Origin: Armatimonadota bacterium
GTDB taxonomy: Bacteria > Armatimonadota > Fimbriimonadia > Fimbriimonadales > Fimbriimonadaceae
Direction: 5' to 3'
DNA length: 64,000 bases
Assembly: GCA_022563855.1 (NCBI GenBank)
Contig: JADFMN010000003.1
Coordinates: forward strand, 1-64,000
Shown: piece after piece, positions 27,229-35,628 of the stretch
Numbering within the stretch: the stretch's first letter is position 1
Layout: each line of letters starts with the position of its first letter
Program-made: the position numbers and the translations under genes
The notes under the pieces: generated by a model
Databases searched by the model: none
Told to the model about the DNA's origin: nothing
Seen by the model: the letters and a program-made list of their open reading frames with translations, nothing else

Positions 27229-27966
27229 CTAGTCAAGACCGGCTCGGCTGCGAAGTTGGGAGACCAACTTTTGGCCGAGAATCCGGCACTCTCCAGGCTT
27301 CATACCGCGCAGTTTTAGCGGGCCGAATACCGTTCGTTTGAGCGATGCGACCGGGTGGCCGGCTGCCGCGAGCATACTCCTCACTTGCCGGTTGCGACCT
27401 TCCTTGATCGTAATCTCGATGCGTGAGTTCCTGCCGTTTCGATGAGCGCTGATGAGCTTGACGCTAGCCGGGCCCGTGCGCTTTCCCTCGACGGTGATTC
27501 CTCGGCGTAGCCGCTCAAGGCACCTCTCGTTCGGAACACCGTCGACGCTGGCGACGTACGTCTTGGGCACTGAGTGGCGCGGATGGGTCAAGCGCATTGC
27601 GAGATCGCCGTCATTGGTCAGCAGCAGGAGCCCCTCGGAGTTCACGTCCAGACGCCCGACCGGCTTGACCGGCGTAGGCAACTTTGGCAGCAGGTCCTGA
27701 ACGGTTTTTCTGCCCTGAGGATCGGACATCGTAGTGATGAACCCGACAGGCTTGAACATGACGACGTAGATCAGATCCGCAAGCGCGATCGTCTTGCCAT
27801 CGACCTGCACATCGTCGATATCGGAGACCTTTGTGCCGAGCTGGCGAACCGTGTCGCCGTTGACGGACACCCGCCCTTCGACGATCAAGTCTTCCGCTTT
27901 TCTGCGGCTGCAAACCCCGCACAGCGCAATGTAGCGGTGCAGACGCATCACTTCAGGATCTGGCAT
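27229..27966 (-). CDS. rluB: Pseudouridine synthase, RsuA/RluB family
   Basis: A 245-residue protein. The N-terminal S4 RNA-binding domain (RLHRYIALCGVCSRRKAEDLI) is followed by the catalytic domain with the active-site Asp in VGRLDVNSEGLLLLTNDG and the later KEGRNRQVRSML. It modifies uridine in rRNA; the chromosomal position next to scpB-scpA is a widely conserved arrangement and favours rluB. TAAACT lies nine bases upstream of the ATG, so it may be transcribed separately although scpB ends only 13 bases away. Confidence 0.88.
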   Translation of the reverse strand: MPDPEVMRLHRYIALCGVCSRRKAEDLIVEGRVSVNGDTVRQLGTKVSDIDDVQVDGKTIALADLIYVVMFKPVGFITTMSDPQGRKTVQDLLPKLPTPVKPVGRLDVNSEGLLLLTNDGDLAMRLTHPRHSVPKTYVASVDGVPNERCLERLRRGITVEGKRTGPASVKLISAHRNGRNSRIEITIKEGRNRQVRSMLAAAGHPVASLKRTVFGPLKLRGMKPGECRILGQKLVSQLRSRAGLD

Positions 27967-27978
27967 TCTTGCCCTAGT

Positions 27979-28599
27979 TTAGACCGCCGCGGGGTCGGCC
28001 GGCTGCGGCTCTTCAGCGGAGTCGATCAAGTCCGGCTGCGGCTCTTCTGCGGAGTCTATCAAGGCCGGTTGCTCGGGCACGACGTCCGCTCCGACCGCAT
28101 TGACGTTCAGCTCGACCGTTGGGAGGTCTTCGATCTTCTCCAGATTGAAGAGGTGCAAGAACTGTTGCGTCGTGCCGTAGAGCACGGGGCGTCCTGGTGT
28201 TGATTTCCGTCCGACCTCCGCGATCAAGCGCCGGTCGATCAGGCTGCGAAGGCCGTAGTCGCTCTGCATGCCCCTGACCTCGTCGATCTCTGCGATCGTG
28301 GTGGGCTGTTTGTACGCGATGATCGCCAGCACCTCCATCATGCTGCGGCTGAGCTTCTGCTTTTGCGGCTTGAGGAACCGTGCGACGTACTCTGCCGCCT
28401 CCGGCTTGGTGCAAATCTGATACCCGCCGGCGATTCGCACGATTTGGAGGGCGCCCTCGTGGGTCAGCTTGGCGCCCAGCTTTTCAAGCGCCTCTTCGAT
28501 CTCATAGATCGGCATTTCCAAGGCGTCCGCTAACTCTTCCGGCGTCGCGGGAGAATCCGCGACGAAGAGGAGCGCCTGAACCTTCTCGATCAGCCTCAC
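27979..28599 (-). CDS. scpB: Segregation and condensation protein B
   Basis: The protein is 206 residues from GTG 28599, whose codon overlaps the scpA stop; GGAG lies in the scpA end. Two winged-helix domains are visible: IEKVQALLFVADSP to about 75, then SRSMMEVLAIIAYKQPTTIAEI and the typical GRPVLYGTTQQFLHLF. It works with ScpA and SMC in chromosome condensation. After about residue 175 there is an acidic tail with two copies of LIDSAEEPQP, not part of the usual fold. Confidence 0.9.
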   Translation of the reverse strand: MRLIEKVQALLFVADSPATPEELADALEMPIYEIEEALEKLGAKLTHEGALQIVRIAGGYQICTKPEAAEYVARFLKPQKQKLSRSMMEVLAIIAYKQPTTIAEIDEVRGMQSDYGLRSLIDRRLIAEVGRKSTPGRPVLYGTTQQFLHLFNLEKIEDLPTVELNVNAVGADVVPEQPALIDSAEEPQPDLIDSAEEPQPADPAAV

Positions 28600-29351
28600 G
28601 ACCGAATCTCCTTGCGGAAGAGCGCTTCTCCCTTGCGTAACTTGACGACAGCCTGGCCGAGGCGGATGAGTTCCAGCAGGGCGAGGAACCACCACACAAC
28701 GTCGGATCGCGTGAAATCGCCGACAACGATCTCGTCGAGCGATGCGAACTCCTCTGGCAACGCCAACATGACCACGACCATTTCCTCGCTCAGCATTCGC
28801 CGATCTTGAGTGAGGGCACCGTTGAGATCTGGCCTCGCGCGTTCGAGCAGGCGGACAAGCGCCTTCCCCAGGGCGTCGATCGTGACGCTCGACGAATCCA
28901 GCGGCATTTCAAACGTGTCGCCGCGGCCGTTGAGGCTGCGGAAGAACACGCTTTCTCGGCTCTCCTTGAGTTCGCTGAGGGCGGTGATCGCCGGCTTGAA
29001 CTCGTCGATGTACGGCAGGATCGCCTCGAGCACTTCGTCGCCCTCCGGCTCGTCGGACTCGTTCGGGAGCAAGAGCCACGCCTTCCTCTCAAGCAGATAT
29101 GACAGCGCAGCGAGCGCGACGGCGGCGCTCTCAAGATCGTGCTCGGCGTTTTCGAGCAGGTACGCAAAGTACGCCTCGCAGATCGGCGCTAGCGGGACGC
29201 CCAGCAACTCGATCTTCTGCTCGCGGACGCACTCGAACAGAGTTGCCAGCGAGCCGCGGAACGCGTCGCACTCGACGTGAATTTCCGGTGGGGCGTAAAA
29301 CCCCAGCGGGCCGAGCTTTTCGCGACTGACGATTTCAGAACGGTGTGGCAT
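28596..29351 (-). CDS. scpA: Segregation and condensation protein A
   Basis: The protein is 251 residues from ATG 29351 (MPHRSEIVSREKLG); upstream in-frame codons lack homology. The family pattern appears in ECDAFRGSLATLFECVREQKIELLGVPLAPIC, which binds the SMC neck, and in the C-terminal winged helix VVWWFLALLELIRLGQAVVKL, which binds the SMC head. It is translationally coupled to scpB. No clear Shine-Dalgarno is seen at this start, so another start nearby is possible. Confidence 0.85.
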   Translation of the reverse strand: MPHRSEIVSREKLGPLGFYAPPEIHVECDAFRGSLATLFECVREQKIELLGVPLAPICEAYFAYLLENAEHDLESAAVALAALSYLLERKAWLLLPNESDEPEGDEVLEAILPYIDEFKPAITALSELKESRESVFFRSLNGRGDTFEMPLDSSSVTIDALGKALVRLLERARPDLNGALTQDRRMLSEEMVVVMLALPEEFASLDEIVVGDFTRSDVVWWFLALLELIRLGQAVVKLRKGEALFRKEIRS

Positions 29352-29478
29352 TGACCAACAACTGCCCAGGCACCCCAACGCCGGACTAGCTAAACAACAG
29401 GTTATCATCCAGACGGTCCGACACTGTCCTTTGCCGCCGACAAACAGGCCTGTTTTTCCACTAGACCTCCATTCGCCG

Positions 29479-30207
29479 TCAGGTTCGCCTCGCATAGCCG
29501 AAGCCGACGAAACTGTCCGGCGCTCCGTTGGAGACCCCGAATCCGATGTGGAAATCCCATTGGGTGTCTCTGTCCGGCTGGAACGTCAGCCCGAAATGAA
29601 GGATGTGGCCTGGCCTCATGGTTTCGCCGAAGTCGACGACATGCTCAACGAACGCGCCGAGTCGGTCTCCAGCCGGGAATCCTACAACGAACGTGTGTCT
29701 TAAGTCGGTTCTTCCTCCCGGCCACTCTGCCTGAATCTGACCGCCGAACGAGGTGCCGCCGGACTCTGTGGCCCATATGAATGCTGCCATCGGCGTCGTA
29801 TGGGCTGCGCGCAACCCGGCATCGCCGGTACGGAACGCGACTTGGCCGAGAAGCGCGAACTCGACTTTCTCGTCACCGTTGAGCTCCTGCTTGAAACCGA
29901 TGGCAACGTCTCCAAAGCCGGTGACGTCGGTGCTGGTTCCGTTCACTGAGAGATGATTCGGGAGCGCGAGCCGCAACTCCGAACCGGGCTGGAACCCGTA
30001 CCGTATCAGGGCCTCGCCGATGCTTGTAGCGTTGCCTGCGCCGTTCAGCTCTTCGTAGGTCATGCCGGTCTCGAACTGAAGGGCACCGACGGGCACCGCG
30101 CGAGACCCCTCGGTGAAGTCAGGTCGGTCGGTAGAGATGGGAGCGGACTTGAGATCGCTCGCGGCGATTTGAAGTAAGAGAGCCCCGAGGCCGACAAAAG
30201 TTAACAT
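29479..30207 (-). CDS. Outer-membrane beta-barrel protein (phenol-degradation MetA-like transporter family)
   Basis: A 242-residue protein with a short signal sequence (FVGLGALLLQIAA), then ISTDRPDFTEGSRAVP. That opening and the regular alternating strands (GALQFETGMTYEE, GFGDVAIGFKQEL, FGGQIQAEWPGG) are typical of the small barrel family annotated as transporter or MetA-pathway protein. It ends in FVGFGYARRT. It implies an outer membrane. CAAAAT lies six bases before ATG 30207. It probably ends near the ACAGGCCTGT palindrome followed by T-tract downstream. Confidence 0.7.
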   Translation of the reverse strand: MLTFVGLGALLLQIAASDLKSAPISTDRPDFTEGSRAVPVGALQFETGMTYEELNGAGNATSIGEALIRYGFQPGSELRLALPNHLSVNGTSTDVTGFGDVAIGFKQELNGDEKVEFALLGQVAFRTGDAGLRAAHTTPMAAFIWATESGGTSFGGQIQAEWPGGRTDLRHTFVVGFPAGDRLGAFVEHVVDFGETMRPGHILHFGLTFQPDRDTQWDFHIGFGVSNGAPDSFVGFGYARRT

Positions 30208-30253
30208 AGGTTAATTTTGCTGGCGCGGGCTTCAATCTGTCAAGGCTATCGGG

Positions 30254-30946
30254 CTATTCCGTCCGCCGATCCCGCAGGAACTTGGCGTGCGTGTCGAGGA
30301 ACACCCTGTTCCGCCCGCCGAAGTGAACGGCCTTGCCCCGGTACCGCTCCGGCGTGGAAGGTATCGTGCCGGGGAAGTACGGGTCGACTAGGATTTCAAC
30401 GTCCGACACCCCGTCCGGCACGCCGATGTACGGGCTGTTCGCCCTCTGCAAATCCCCCACCGCTATCTCCGGAGTCTTGCCCCATAGGTTGTCCAGCGGT
30501 ATCGGCGTGTCTGGCCTGTCGAACCGCCACATCCAGTAATTTGTGATGTTGCCGTTGAACGCGGCCTGCTCGACCTGTACCGCGCCGGAGAAAACGCCCT
30601 TCGCGGTCGGGCAGATCCAGATTTCATCGCTCTTGGCGTACGGACGGAGGACGATCATCGCCCACGCGCTTCTCGGATCCGATCTGGGCCACGTCGTCCA
30701 CGGCTTCCACCCTCCCGGCAGCGAGTTTTTCAGGTCGCGCCGATCCGGTAGCCGATCGTCGCTGTCGATCAGGTACAGCTGCAGCGCCATCCCGATCTGC
30801 CGCATGTTGCTCATGCAGACGGTCTGCTTGGCCTTCTCCTTGGCACGCGCGAAGACGGGGAACAGGATCGCCGCCAGGATAGCGATGATAGCGATCACCA
30901 CGAGCAGTTCGATCAAAGTGAATGCGGCGTTTCGTCGATTCTTCAT
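30254..30946 (-). CDS. Type IV pilin-like/DUF1559 protein with prepilin leader
   Basis: A 230-residue protein. The leader [20 protein letters not shown] has the prepilin peptidase site before F9 and Glu at +5, then [20 protein letters not shown]. The C-terminal block [18 protein letters not shown] is the usual His-Gly-Asn-Phe-Asp-His-Lys pattern of these proteins. They are numerous in Planctomycetes and Armatimonadota and are probably minor pseudopilins; the exact role is unknown. It lies next to the degenerate tRNA-Cys copy that borders the CHAT slot. Confidence 0.85.
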   Translation of the reverse strand: MKNRRNAAFTLIELLVVIAIIAILAAILFPVFARAKEKAKQTVCMSNMRQIGMALQLYLIDSDDRLPDRRDLKNSLPGGWKPWTTWPRSDPRSAWAMIVLRPYAKSDEIWICPTAKGVFSGAVQVEQAAFNGNITNYWMWRFDRPDTPIPLDNLWGKTPEIAVGDLQRANSPYIGVPDGVSDVEILVDPYFPGTIPSTPERYRGKAVHFGGRNRVFLDTHAKFLRDRRTE

Positions 30947-31002
30947 CTGCCAGGGATCAGTACGGCTTCTCTCTCGCCATAGGTGCCGCTGAGAGGAAGT
31001 TC

Positions 31003-31071
31003 TGGAGGCGTAGAGCGGATTCGAACCGCTGAATGACGGTTTTGAAGACCTTTACTCCAGTTCGGACACAG
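31003..31071 (-). pseudogene. Displaced, degenerate tRNA-Cys 3' part
   Basis: Positions 31003-31044 are identical to 34993-35034, the 3' 42 bases of the intact tRNA-Cys. One mismatch follows at 31045 (31003-31050 against 34993-35040 is 47 of 48). Similarity continues weakly through the D-arm (CCAGTTCGGACAC against CCACTTGGGCAC) but the 5' acceptor strand is absent, so it cannot fold as a tRNA. Same orientation as the intact gene, 3,990 bases away. Confidence 0.85.
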
Positions 31072-31175
31072 GTTACTTAGTTTTGCATTTGAACCTGCGC
31101 TAATCAGTTGATTCCGGATGAAAGAATGAACGTGGAGTCGGCTGAATAGGGGAAGTCCCACTTCGACATGATTGC

Positions 31176-34100
31176 CTATCGCCAATCCCCGACGAGCATG
31201 AACGGCGCCCAGTGGAACGGGTGGCGCCATCTCGGGTCTTCGCGGATCGAGTCCATGGCACGCTGCAGGGCGACGTCCTTCGCCGCTCCTTTTATCAGCT
31301 CCGTGTAGAACGCGACCATCAGGGCCGACGTGCTGTCGTCCTGGACGCTCCACAGGCTAACGACGATGCTGCGCGCGCCGGCGTACTGCAATGCGCGAGT
31401 CAGGCCGATGACCCCTTCGCTTCTTGTAGTTTCTCCGAGCGCCGTCTCGCACGCGCTGAGCACCACGAGGTCCGCGTTCAGACGGAACCCCTCGAAGATC
31501 TCCCAGGCCTGCAGGAAGCCGTCGTCGCTCCCAGATGCCACGAGCGCAAGGCCGGACGCCAGCGGGTCCTCGTCGTCCAGCAGCCCGTGGCAGGCGAAGT
31601 GCACGATGCGCGCCCTCGGGGAAAGCTCCTTCGCCTCCGTCTCAGTCGCCATTGCGCCGAGACGGACTATGGCAGCGTCGCCGAACAGCGCGGCGATGGA
31701 CTCCACTTCAACCAGCGTGAACGGAAGGCGCGACAGTTCGCCCGACCTTAGACTGCTGCGACGAATGCGCGAGTCCTGATCGGCCTCTTCCTCGTTGCAG
31801 TTCCCTCCGTACGCCGGGTCGCCGAAGGCGAGAATCTCGTACTCGTACTCGTACTCCTTCGGGGATTCCTCCCACTGCAGGCGGGCCTCTGCGTAGACCG
31901 TCATCGAGACGATGGTGTGCAGAGGCTTCGCTTCTGTGAAGAAGCGGGCGTTCGCGAGGTCCTGCGAGCCTTCGGCGGGCGGTACGGGAACCGGCTTGCT
32001 GCCTCTTTGCCCTGCCCGCCAGGCGCCGCGCACGGTTTCTCTTTGCCTGGTCTTGCTCGCGCTGGGATCTTCGACCTTGGTGACCAGCGCCGCGAACGGC
32101 AGGTTGTGGAGCGGGCCGTCGGGGCAGATCAGGACGCGCTCGGCTCTTTCTACTTCGGATTCGGCAGGCCGGACGAGAAGGTCGTACAGGTCCTTGCCTT
32201 TTTGCACTACCGCTCCCCCCACGACGATCAAGGCCCTGAATTCTTCGACGAGCTGCTGCAATTCCTCTGCGCCGGCTTTCAAACGGTACAGCTTGAGGCC
32301 GTAGTCTTTCTCCTTCCGCGCTCCTTCTCCTCCCAGGAGGGTGAAGAGGTAGGTCTCCTCCCTGTCCACAAAATAGGTGAGCAGCAACGTTCCCTTGTCC
32401 AGCGCAGCTTGCGATCCCTCAAGGTCGAGCGGCTGCGGGTACTGGACCGCTGCGTACTTCGGCGACACTCTTCGGAACTCGGCGTCCAGCTCGCGCTGCT
32501 GGACCTTGAGGCTCAGTATCTCCGCCCGCAGCTCGTCCTCCCGAGCTGGGTCGGCTTTGTCTGCGAGCTTTGCGAGCATGGAATAAGCATTTGCTCTATT
32601 AGCATCAAGTTCGTTCTGTTCTTCGACCAGCACTACCGGCGCGTCTGCCGTGAAGTCCACTCCCCGTTCGGCGATCTGGTCCGCCAGGCCGCGCGCGCGG
32701 CTGCGCTCGACAACGTCGAAGGCCGTAGCTCCATCCGCCAACGCCACGTGCGCGCGGAGCAGTCCGGCATACGCATAGAATTGCCTGCCGAGAAACAACG
32801 AACGGACCTCAGCGGAGCGTATCGACCCACGTTGCGACTCGATGATCTCGATCGCTTGCGAGCAGTACTGGACTGCGTCAGCGAAGTTGTCTCGGTCGGA
32901 CGCGACAACGCCCAGGCTGTAGAGAATCGTGGCCACGTCGAGCGAATCCGGGGCGAGACGCTCCTCAATAGCCAGCGCGCGCTTGTGATACTCCTCCGCC
33001 GCCTGAAGGTCGCCACGGTCGTATGCTACCAATCCCAGGTTGTTGAGGCTCCCAGCCACGTCGAGCGAGTCGGGAGCGAGACGCTTCCTGATCCCCAGCG
33101 CGCGCTTGTGATACTCCTCTGCTGACTGCAGGTCGCCACGCCGCGATGCGACGCTTCCCAGGTTGTTGAGGCTAAGTGCCACGTGGAGAGAATCCGGAGA
33201 GAAACGCTCCTTTATTGCCAGCGCGCGCTTATAATACTCCTCGGCTGCCTGGAGGTCGCCACGGTCGTATGCTACCAATCCCAGGTTGTTGAGGCTCCCA
33301 GCCACGTCGTGCGAGTCGGGAGCGAGACGCTTCCTGATCCCCAGCGCGCGCTTGTGATACTCCTCGGCCGCCTGCAGGTCGCCACGGTCGTAGGCGACAG
33401 CGCCCAGGATGTTGAGGCTCATTGCCACCTCGAGCGAGTCCAGAGCCAGACGCTCTTTGATCGCCAGAGAGCGCCTGGAGTACTCCGCCGCCGCCTGCAG
33501 GTCGCCACGTTTGGATGCGACGTTGCCCAGGTTGTTGAGGCTCACGGCCACGCTGGGCGAGTCCGGAGCCAGACGCTCTTTGATCGCCAGAGAGCGCCTG
33601 TAGTACTCCTCCGCCGCCTGCAGGTCGCCACGTTTGGATGCGACGTTGCCCAGGTTGTTGAGGCTCATTGCCACATCGAGCGAATTGGGGGCCAGACGTT
33701 CCTTGATTTCCAACGCACGCGCGTAATAATTCTCCGCCGCCTGTAGGTTCCCTCGGCCACCTGCGGCGATCCCCAGATTGTTCAAGCTTGCGGCAACGGC
33801 GAGTGAATCGGGCGCTAGACGCTCCTCAATAGCCAGCGCGCGCAGGAAATACGAATCCGCTGCACCTGGGTCGCCACGGTCGTAGGCGACAGCGCCCAGG
33901 TTGTTGAGGCTCCCAGCCATGTCGAGCGAGTCCGGAGCCAGACGCTCTTTGATCGCCAGAGAGCGCCTGAAGTACTCCTCCGCCGCCTTCAGGTTCCCTC
34001 GGCCGCGTGCGGCGATCCCCAGGTTGTTGAGGCTCCCAGCCACGTCGAGCGAGTCGGGAGCGAGACGCTCCCTGATCTCCAGTACTCGCAGGAAATACGA

Positions 34101-34889
34101 TTCCGCTGCGCGAGGGTCGCCGCGCATGTCTGCGACAATGCCCACACTCGTTAACATGTCCGCTAACCAGAGTTCGTATCCCGCACCTTCACTTGCCTCG
34201 CAAGCTTGGTCGTACCACTCCTTGGCCGCGTCAAAATCGTTCAGGTTTTGGCTGCATCGACCGAGGGATGACAAAGTTTTCGATCGCGCCGCCATATCTC
34301 CGCTACCCGACAACAGTTCCAGGGCGGACTCGTTCGACTGCAGTGCCCCTTCCCAATTCCGCTGGCGGAACAAAATCCTCGCCATCCGGCGATATAGCCA
34401 GGACGCGGACGTTTTGTCGCCCTCTTTCTCGGCCGCTCCCGCAGCGTCGGTCCATTTCGCGACCGCCTCGTCCGAAGCGCCCGACTCCAGCAGCGTAGAG
34501 CCCTCGGAATACAGCTTCAGCACCTCGGGCGAGAGATCGGGCCACGCAACGATGCCCAAAGACCTCAGCGGCACCTCGAGGCTCAACGTCCCATCCCCGC
34601 GCACAAGCCGCAGCTTCACGCTCTCCGGACCGAACGTGTTCTCCTCCAGCGCGCGCAGCTTCGCAGGCGAGGTCAGCGGCTTACCGTCATACGTCATCAG
34701 CCGGTCCCCGGCCTCGATCCCCGCCTTCTCCCCCGCAGAGCCCGGCTCCACGCTCTCCACGATCAGCCCCTTCGTCTGGGCGTCCTGCGACGGCGTACCT
34801 CCAACCCAAGATGGGTCGGGCACCGATAAGAGCGCCCCCGCGAGGGCGATTCCGACAGCAAGCGTTAGCGGCGTTCGTAACATCATCAT
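31176..34889 (-). CDS. Exported PDZ-TPR-CHAT protease-like protein
   Basis: A 1,237-residue protein with a signal peptide (LTLAVGIALAGALLS, 8-22). A PDZ domain covers about 38-110 (VEPGSAGEKAGIEAGDRLM), then irregular TPRs and an array of about ten 42-residue TPR units (about 244-664) with consensus RGDLQAAEEYYKRALAIKE. The C-terminal CHAT caspase-like domain has the catalytic His in HFACHG (H1101) and Cys in VVLSACETALG (C1147). CHAT proteins are caspase/separase-like peptidases; TPRs normally bind a partner. Export would place it outside the cytoplasm, unlike CRISPR-associated TPR-CHAT. GGAGGG precedes the ATG. It is the only gene between tRNA-Cys and its displaced copy. Confidence 0.88.
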   Translation of the reverse strand: MMMLRTPLTLAVGIALAGALLSVPDPSWVGGTPSQDAQTKGLIVESVEPGSAGEKAGIEAGDRLMTYDGKPLTSPAKLRALEENTFGPESVKLRLVRGDGTLSLEVPLRSLGIVAWPDLSPEVLKLYSEGSTLLESGASDEAVAKWTDAAGAAEKEGDKTSASWLYRRMARILFRQRNWEGALQSNESALELLSGSGDMAARSKTLSSLGRCSQNLNDFDAAKEWYDQACEASEGAGYELWLADMLTSVGIVADMRGDPRAAESYFLRVLEIRERLAPDSLDVAGSLNNLGIAARGRGNLKAAEEYFRRSLAIKERLAPDSLDMAGSLNNLGAVAYDRGDPGAADSYFLRALAIEERLAPDSLAVAASLNNLGIAAGGRGNLQAAENYYARALEIKERLAPNSLDVAMSLNNLGNVASKRGDLQAAEEYYRRSLAIKERLAPDSPSVAVSLNNLGNVASKRGDLQAAAEYSRRSLAIKERLALDSLEVAMSLNILGAVAYDRGDLQAAEEYHKRALGIRKRLAPDSHDVAGSLNNLGLVAYDRGDLQAAEEYYKRALAIKERFSPDSLHVALSLNNLGSVASRRGDLQSAEEYHKRALGIRKRLAPDSLDVAGSLNNLGLVAYDRGDLQAAEEYHKRALAIEERLAPDSLDVATILYSLGVVASDRDNFADAVQYCSQAIEIIESQRGSIRSAEVRSLFLGRQFYAYAGLLRAHVALADGATAFDVVERSRARGLADQIAERGVDFTADAPVVLVEEQNELDANRANAYSMLAKLADKADPAREDELRAEILSLKVQQRELDAEFRRVSPKYAAVQYPQPLDLEGSQAALDKGTLLLTYFVDREETYLFTLLGGEGARKEKDYGLKLYRLKAGAEELQQLVEEFRALIVVGGAVVQKGKDLYDLLVRPAESEVERAERVLICPDGPLHNLPFAALVTKVEDPSASKTRQRETVRGAWRAGQRGSKPVPVPPAEGSQDLANARFFTEAKPLHTIVSMTVYAEARLQWEESPKEYEYEYEILAFGDPAYGGNCNEEEADQDSRIRRSSLRSGELSRLPFTLVEVESIAALFGDAAIVRLGAMATETEAKELSPRARIVHFACHGLLDDEDPLASGLALVASGSDDGFLQAWEIFEGFRLNADLVVLSACETALGETTRSEGVIGLTRALQYAGARSIVVSLWSVQDDSTSALMVAFYTELIKGAAKDVALQRAMDSIREDPRWRHPFHWAPFMLVGDWR
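32900..34160 (-). repeat. Tandem 126-bp repeats encoding TPR units
   Basis: About ten units of 126 bp encode 42-residue TPRs. Neighbouring units are nearly identical in DNA, for example the blocks around 33010-33100 and 33250-33340, or 33480-33560 and 33600-33680. This suggests recent unit duplication or gene conversion, and copy number is likely to vary among strains. Confidence 0.85.
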
Positions 34890-34992
34890 CCCTCCGCTAT
34901 CTGACGAATAAGATAGTCCATGCTGCGGGAGAAGTCAAGGGCACTTGAGCGTGAACACGCTGTCGACTATCCCGCAGTTCAGATTGAAATTT

Positions 34993-35068
34993 TGGAGGCG
35001 TAGAGCGGATTCGAACCGCTGAATGACGGTTTTGCAGACCGTTCCCTTAACCACTTGGGCACTACGCC
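34993..35068 (-). tRNA. tRNA-Cys (GCA)
   Basis: Acceptor strands GGCGTAG (35068-35062) and CTACGCC (35003-34997) pair fully. The anticodon loop CTGCAAA lies in an ACGGT/ACCGT stem. The T-arm is AGCGG TTCGAAT CCGCT. Discriminator U and CCA are encoded (34993-34996). Its 3' part is duplicated at 31003. Confidence 0.95.
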
Positions 35069-35159
35069 TCGATTGCGGTGCCATTTTACCGCAGGGCCCC
35101 ACCTTTGAACCTGAAGGCCCTACCCGAGCCGACCTTGTTCCAAGGTGTAGACTGGTCGC

Positions 35160-35615
35160 ATGGCGAAGCTTCATGAGTACCCTGTAAACGTCCAATGGAA
35201 CGGAGGTCGCGGGGGTTCCGGCAAAGTGGCGTCTGAGAGGTCCGGCGTCGGCTCTGCGCTGGCGGTCGGCTCCGAGTTCGGCGGCACCGGAGAGGGCACG
35301 AATCCCGAGGAGCTGCTCACGAAGGCGGTGGCTGGATGCTACGCCATGACGTTCGGGATCATCGCTGAGAACCGAAAGTTGCCGGTCGTCGGCATCGCTG
35401 TGGACGCAGTCGGCGAAGTGGAGGAGAACGGCCCGCAGTTCACCTACAAGAAGGTCACGGTTCGGCCAAAGATCACTCTGGCCTCGGACGCAACGGACGA
35501 ACAGGTCGAGTTGGCCGAAGACATGGCGCACAAGGCGGACATGTACTGCATCATCACCAATTCGATTCGCGGCAAGGTGGAAATCGAAGTCCAGCCGGTG
35601 ATCGTCAAGTCATAG
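35160..35615 (+). CDS. OsmC family peroxiredoxin
   Basis: A 151-residue OsmC-type thiol peroxidase, which reduces organic hydroperoxides. The two redox cysteines lie in AVAGCYAMTFG and ADMYCIITNSIRG, and NPEELLTKA is the family dimer motif. TAGACT lies six bases before the ATG, so the message is probably leaderless. The tpiA gene starts 13 bases after its stop and has its own GAAGGTG site, so the two may be co-transcribed. Confidence 0.9.
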   Translation: MAKLHEYPVNVQWNGGRGGSGKVASERSGVGSALAVGSEFGGTGEGTNPEELLTKAVAGCYAMTFGIIAENRKLPVVGIAVDAVGEVEENGPQFTYKKVTVRPKITLASDATDEQVELAEDMAHKADMYCIITNSIRGKVEIEVQPVIVKS

Positions 35616-35628
35616 AAGGTGTTAGCGT

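Noticed and set aside
31003-31071. A tRNA with anticodon UCA (selenocysteine-like)
   Set aside because: The single mismatch gives loop CTTCAAA, but the 5' acceptor strand is missing, the anticodon stem has a mismatch and there is no long variable arm. It is a degenerate tRNA-Cys copy.
32900-34160. CRISPR-like array
   Set aside because: The 126-bp repeats have no spacers and are in frame as TPR units of one protein.
31176-34889. Type III-E CRISPR (Craspase) partner
   Set aside because: No CRISPR array or large Cas7-like effector is in the window, and the protein has a signal peptide and PDZ domain.
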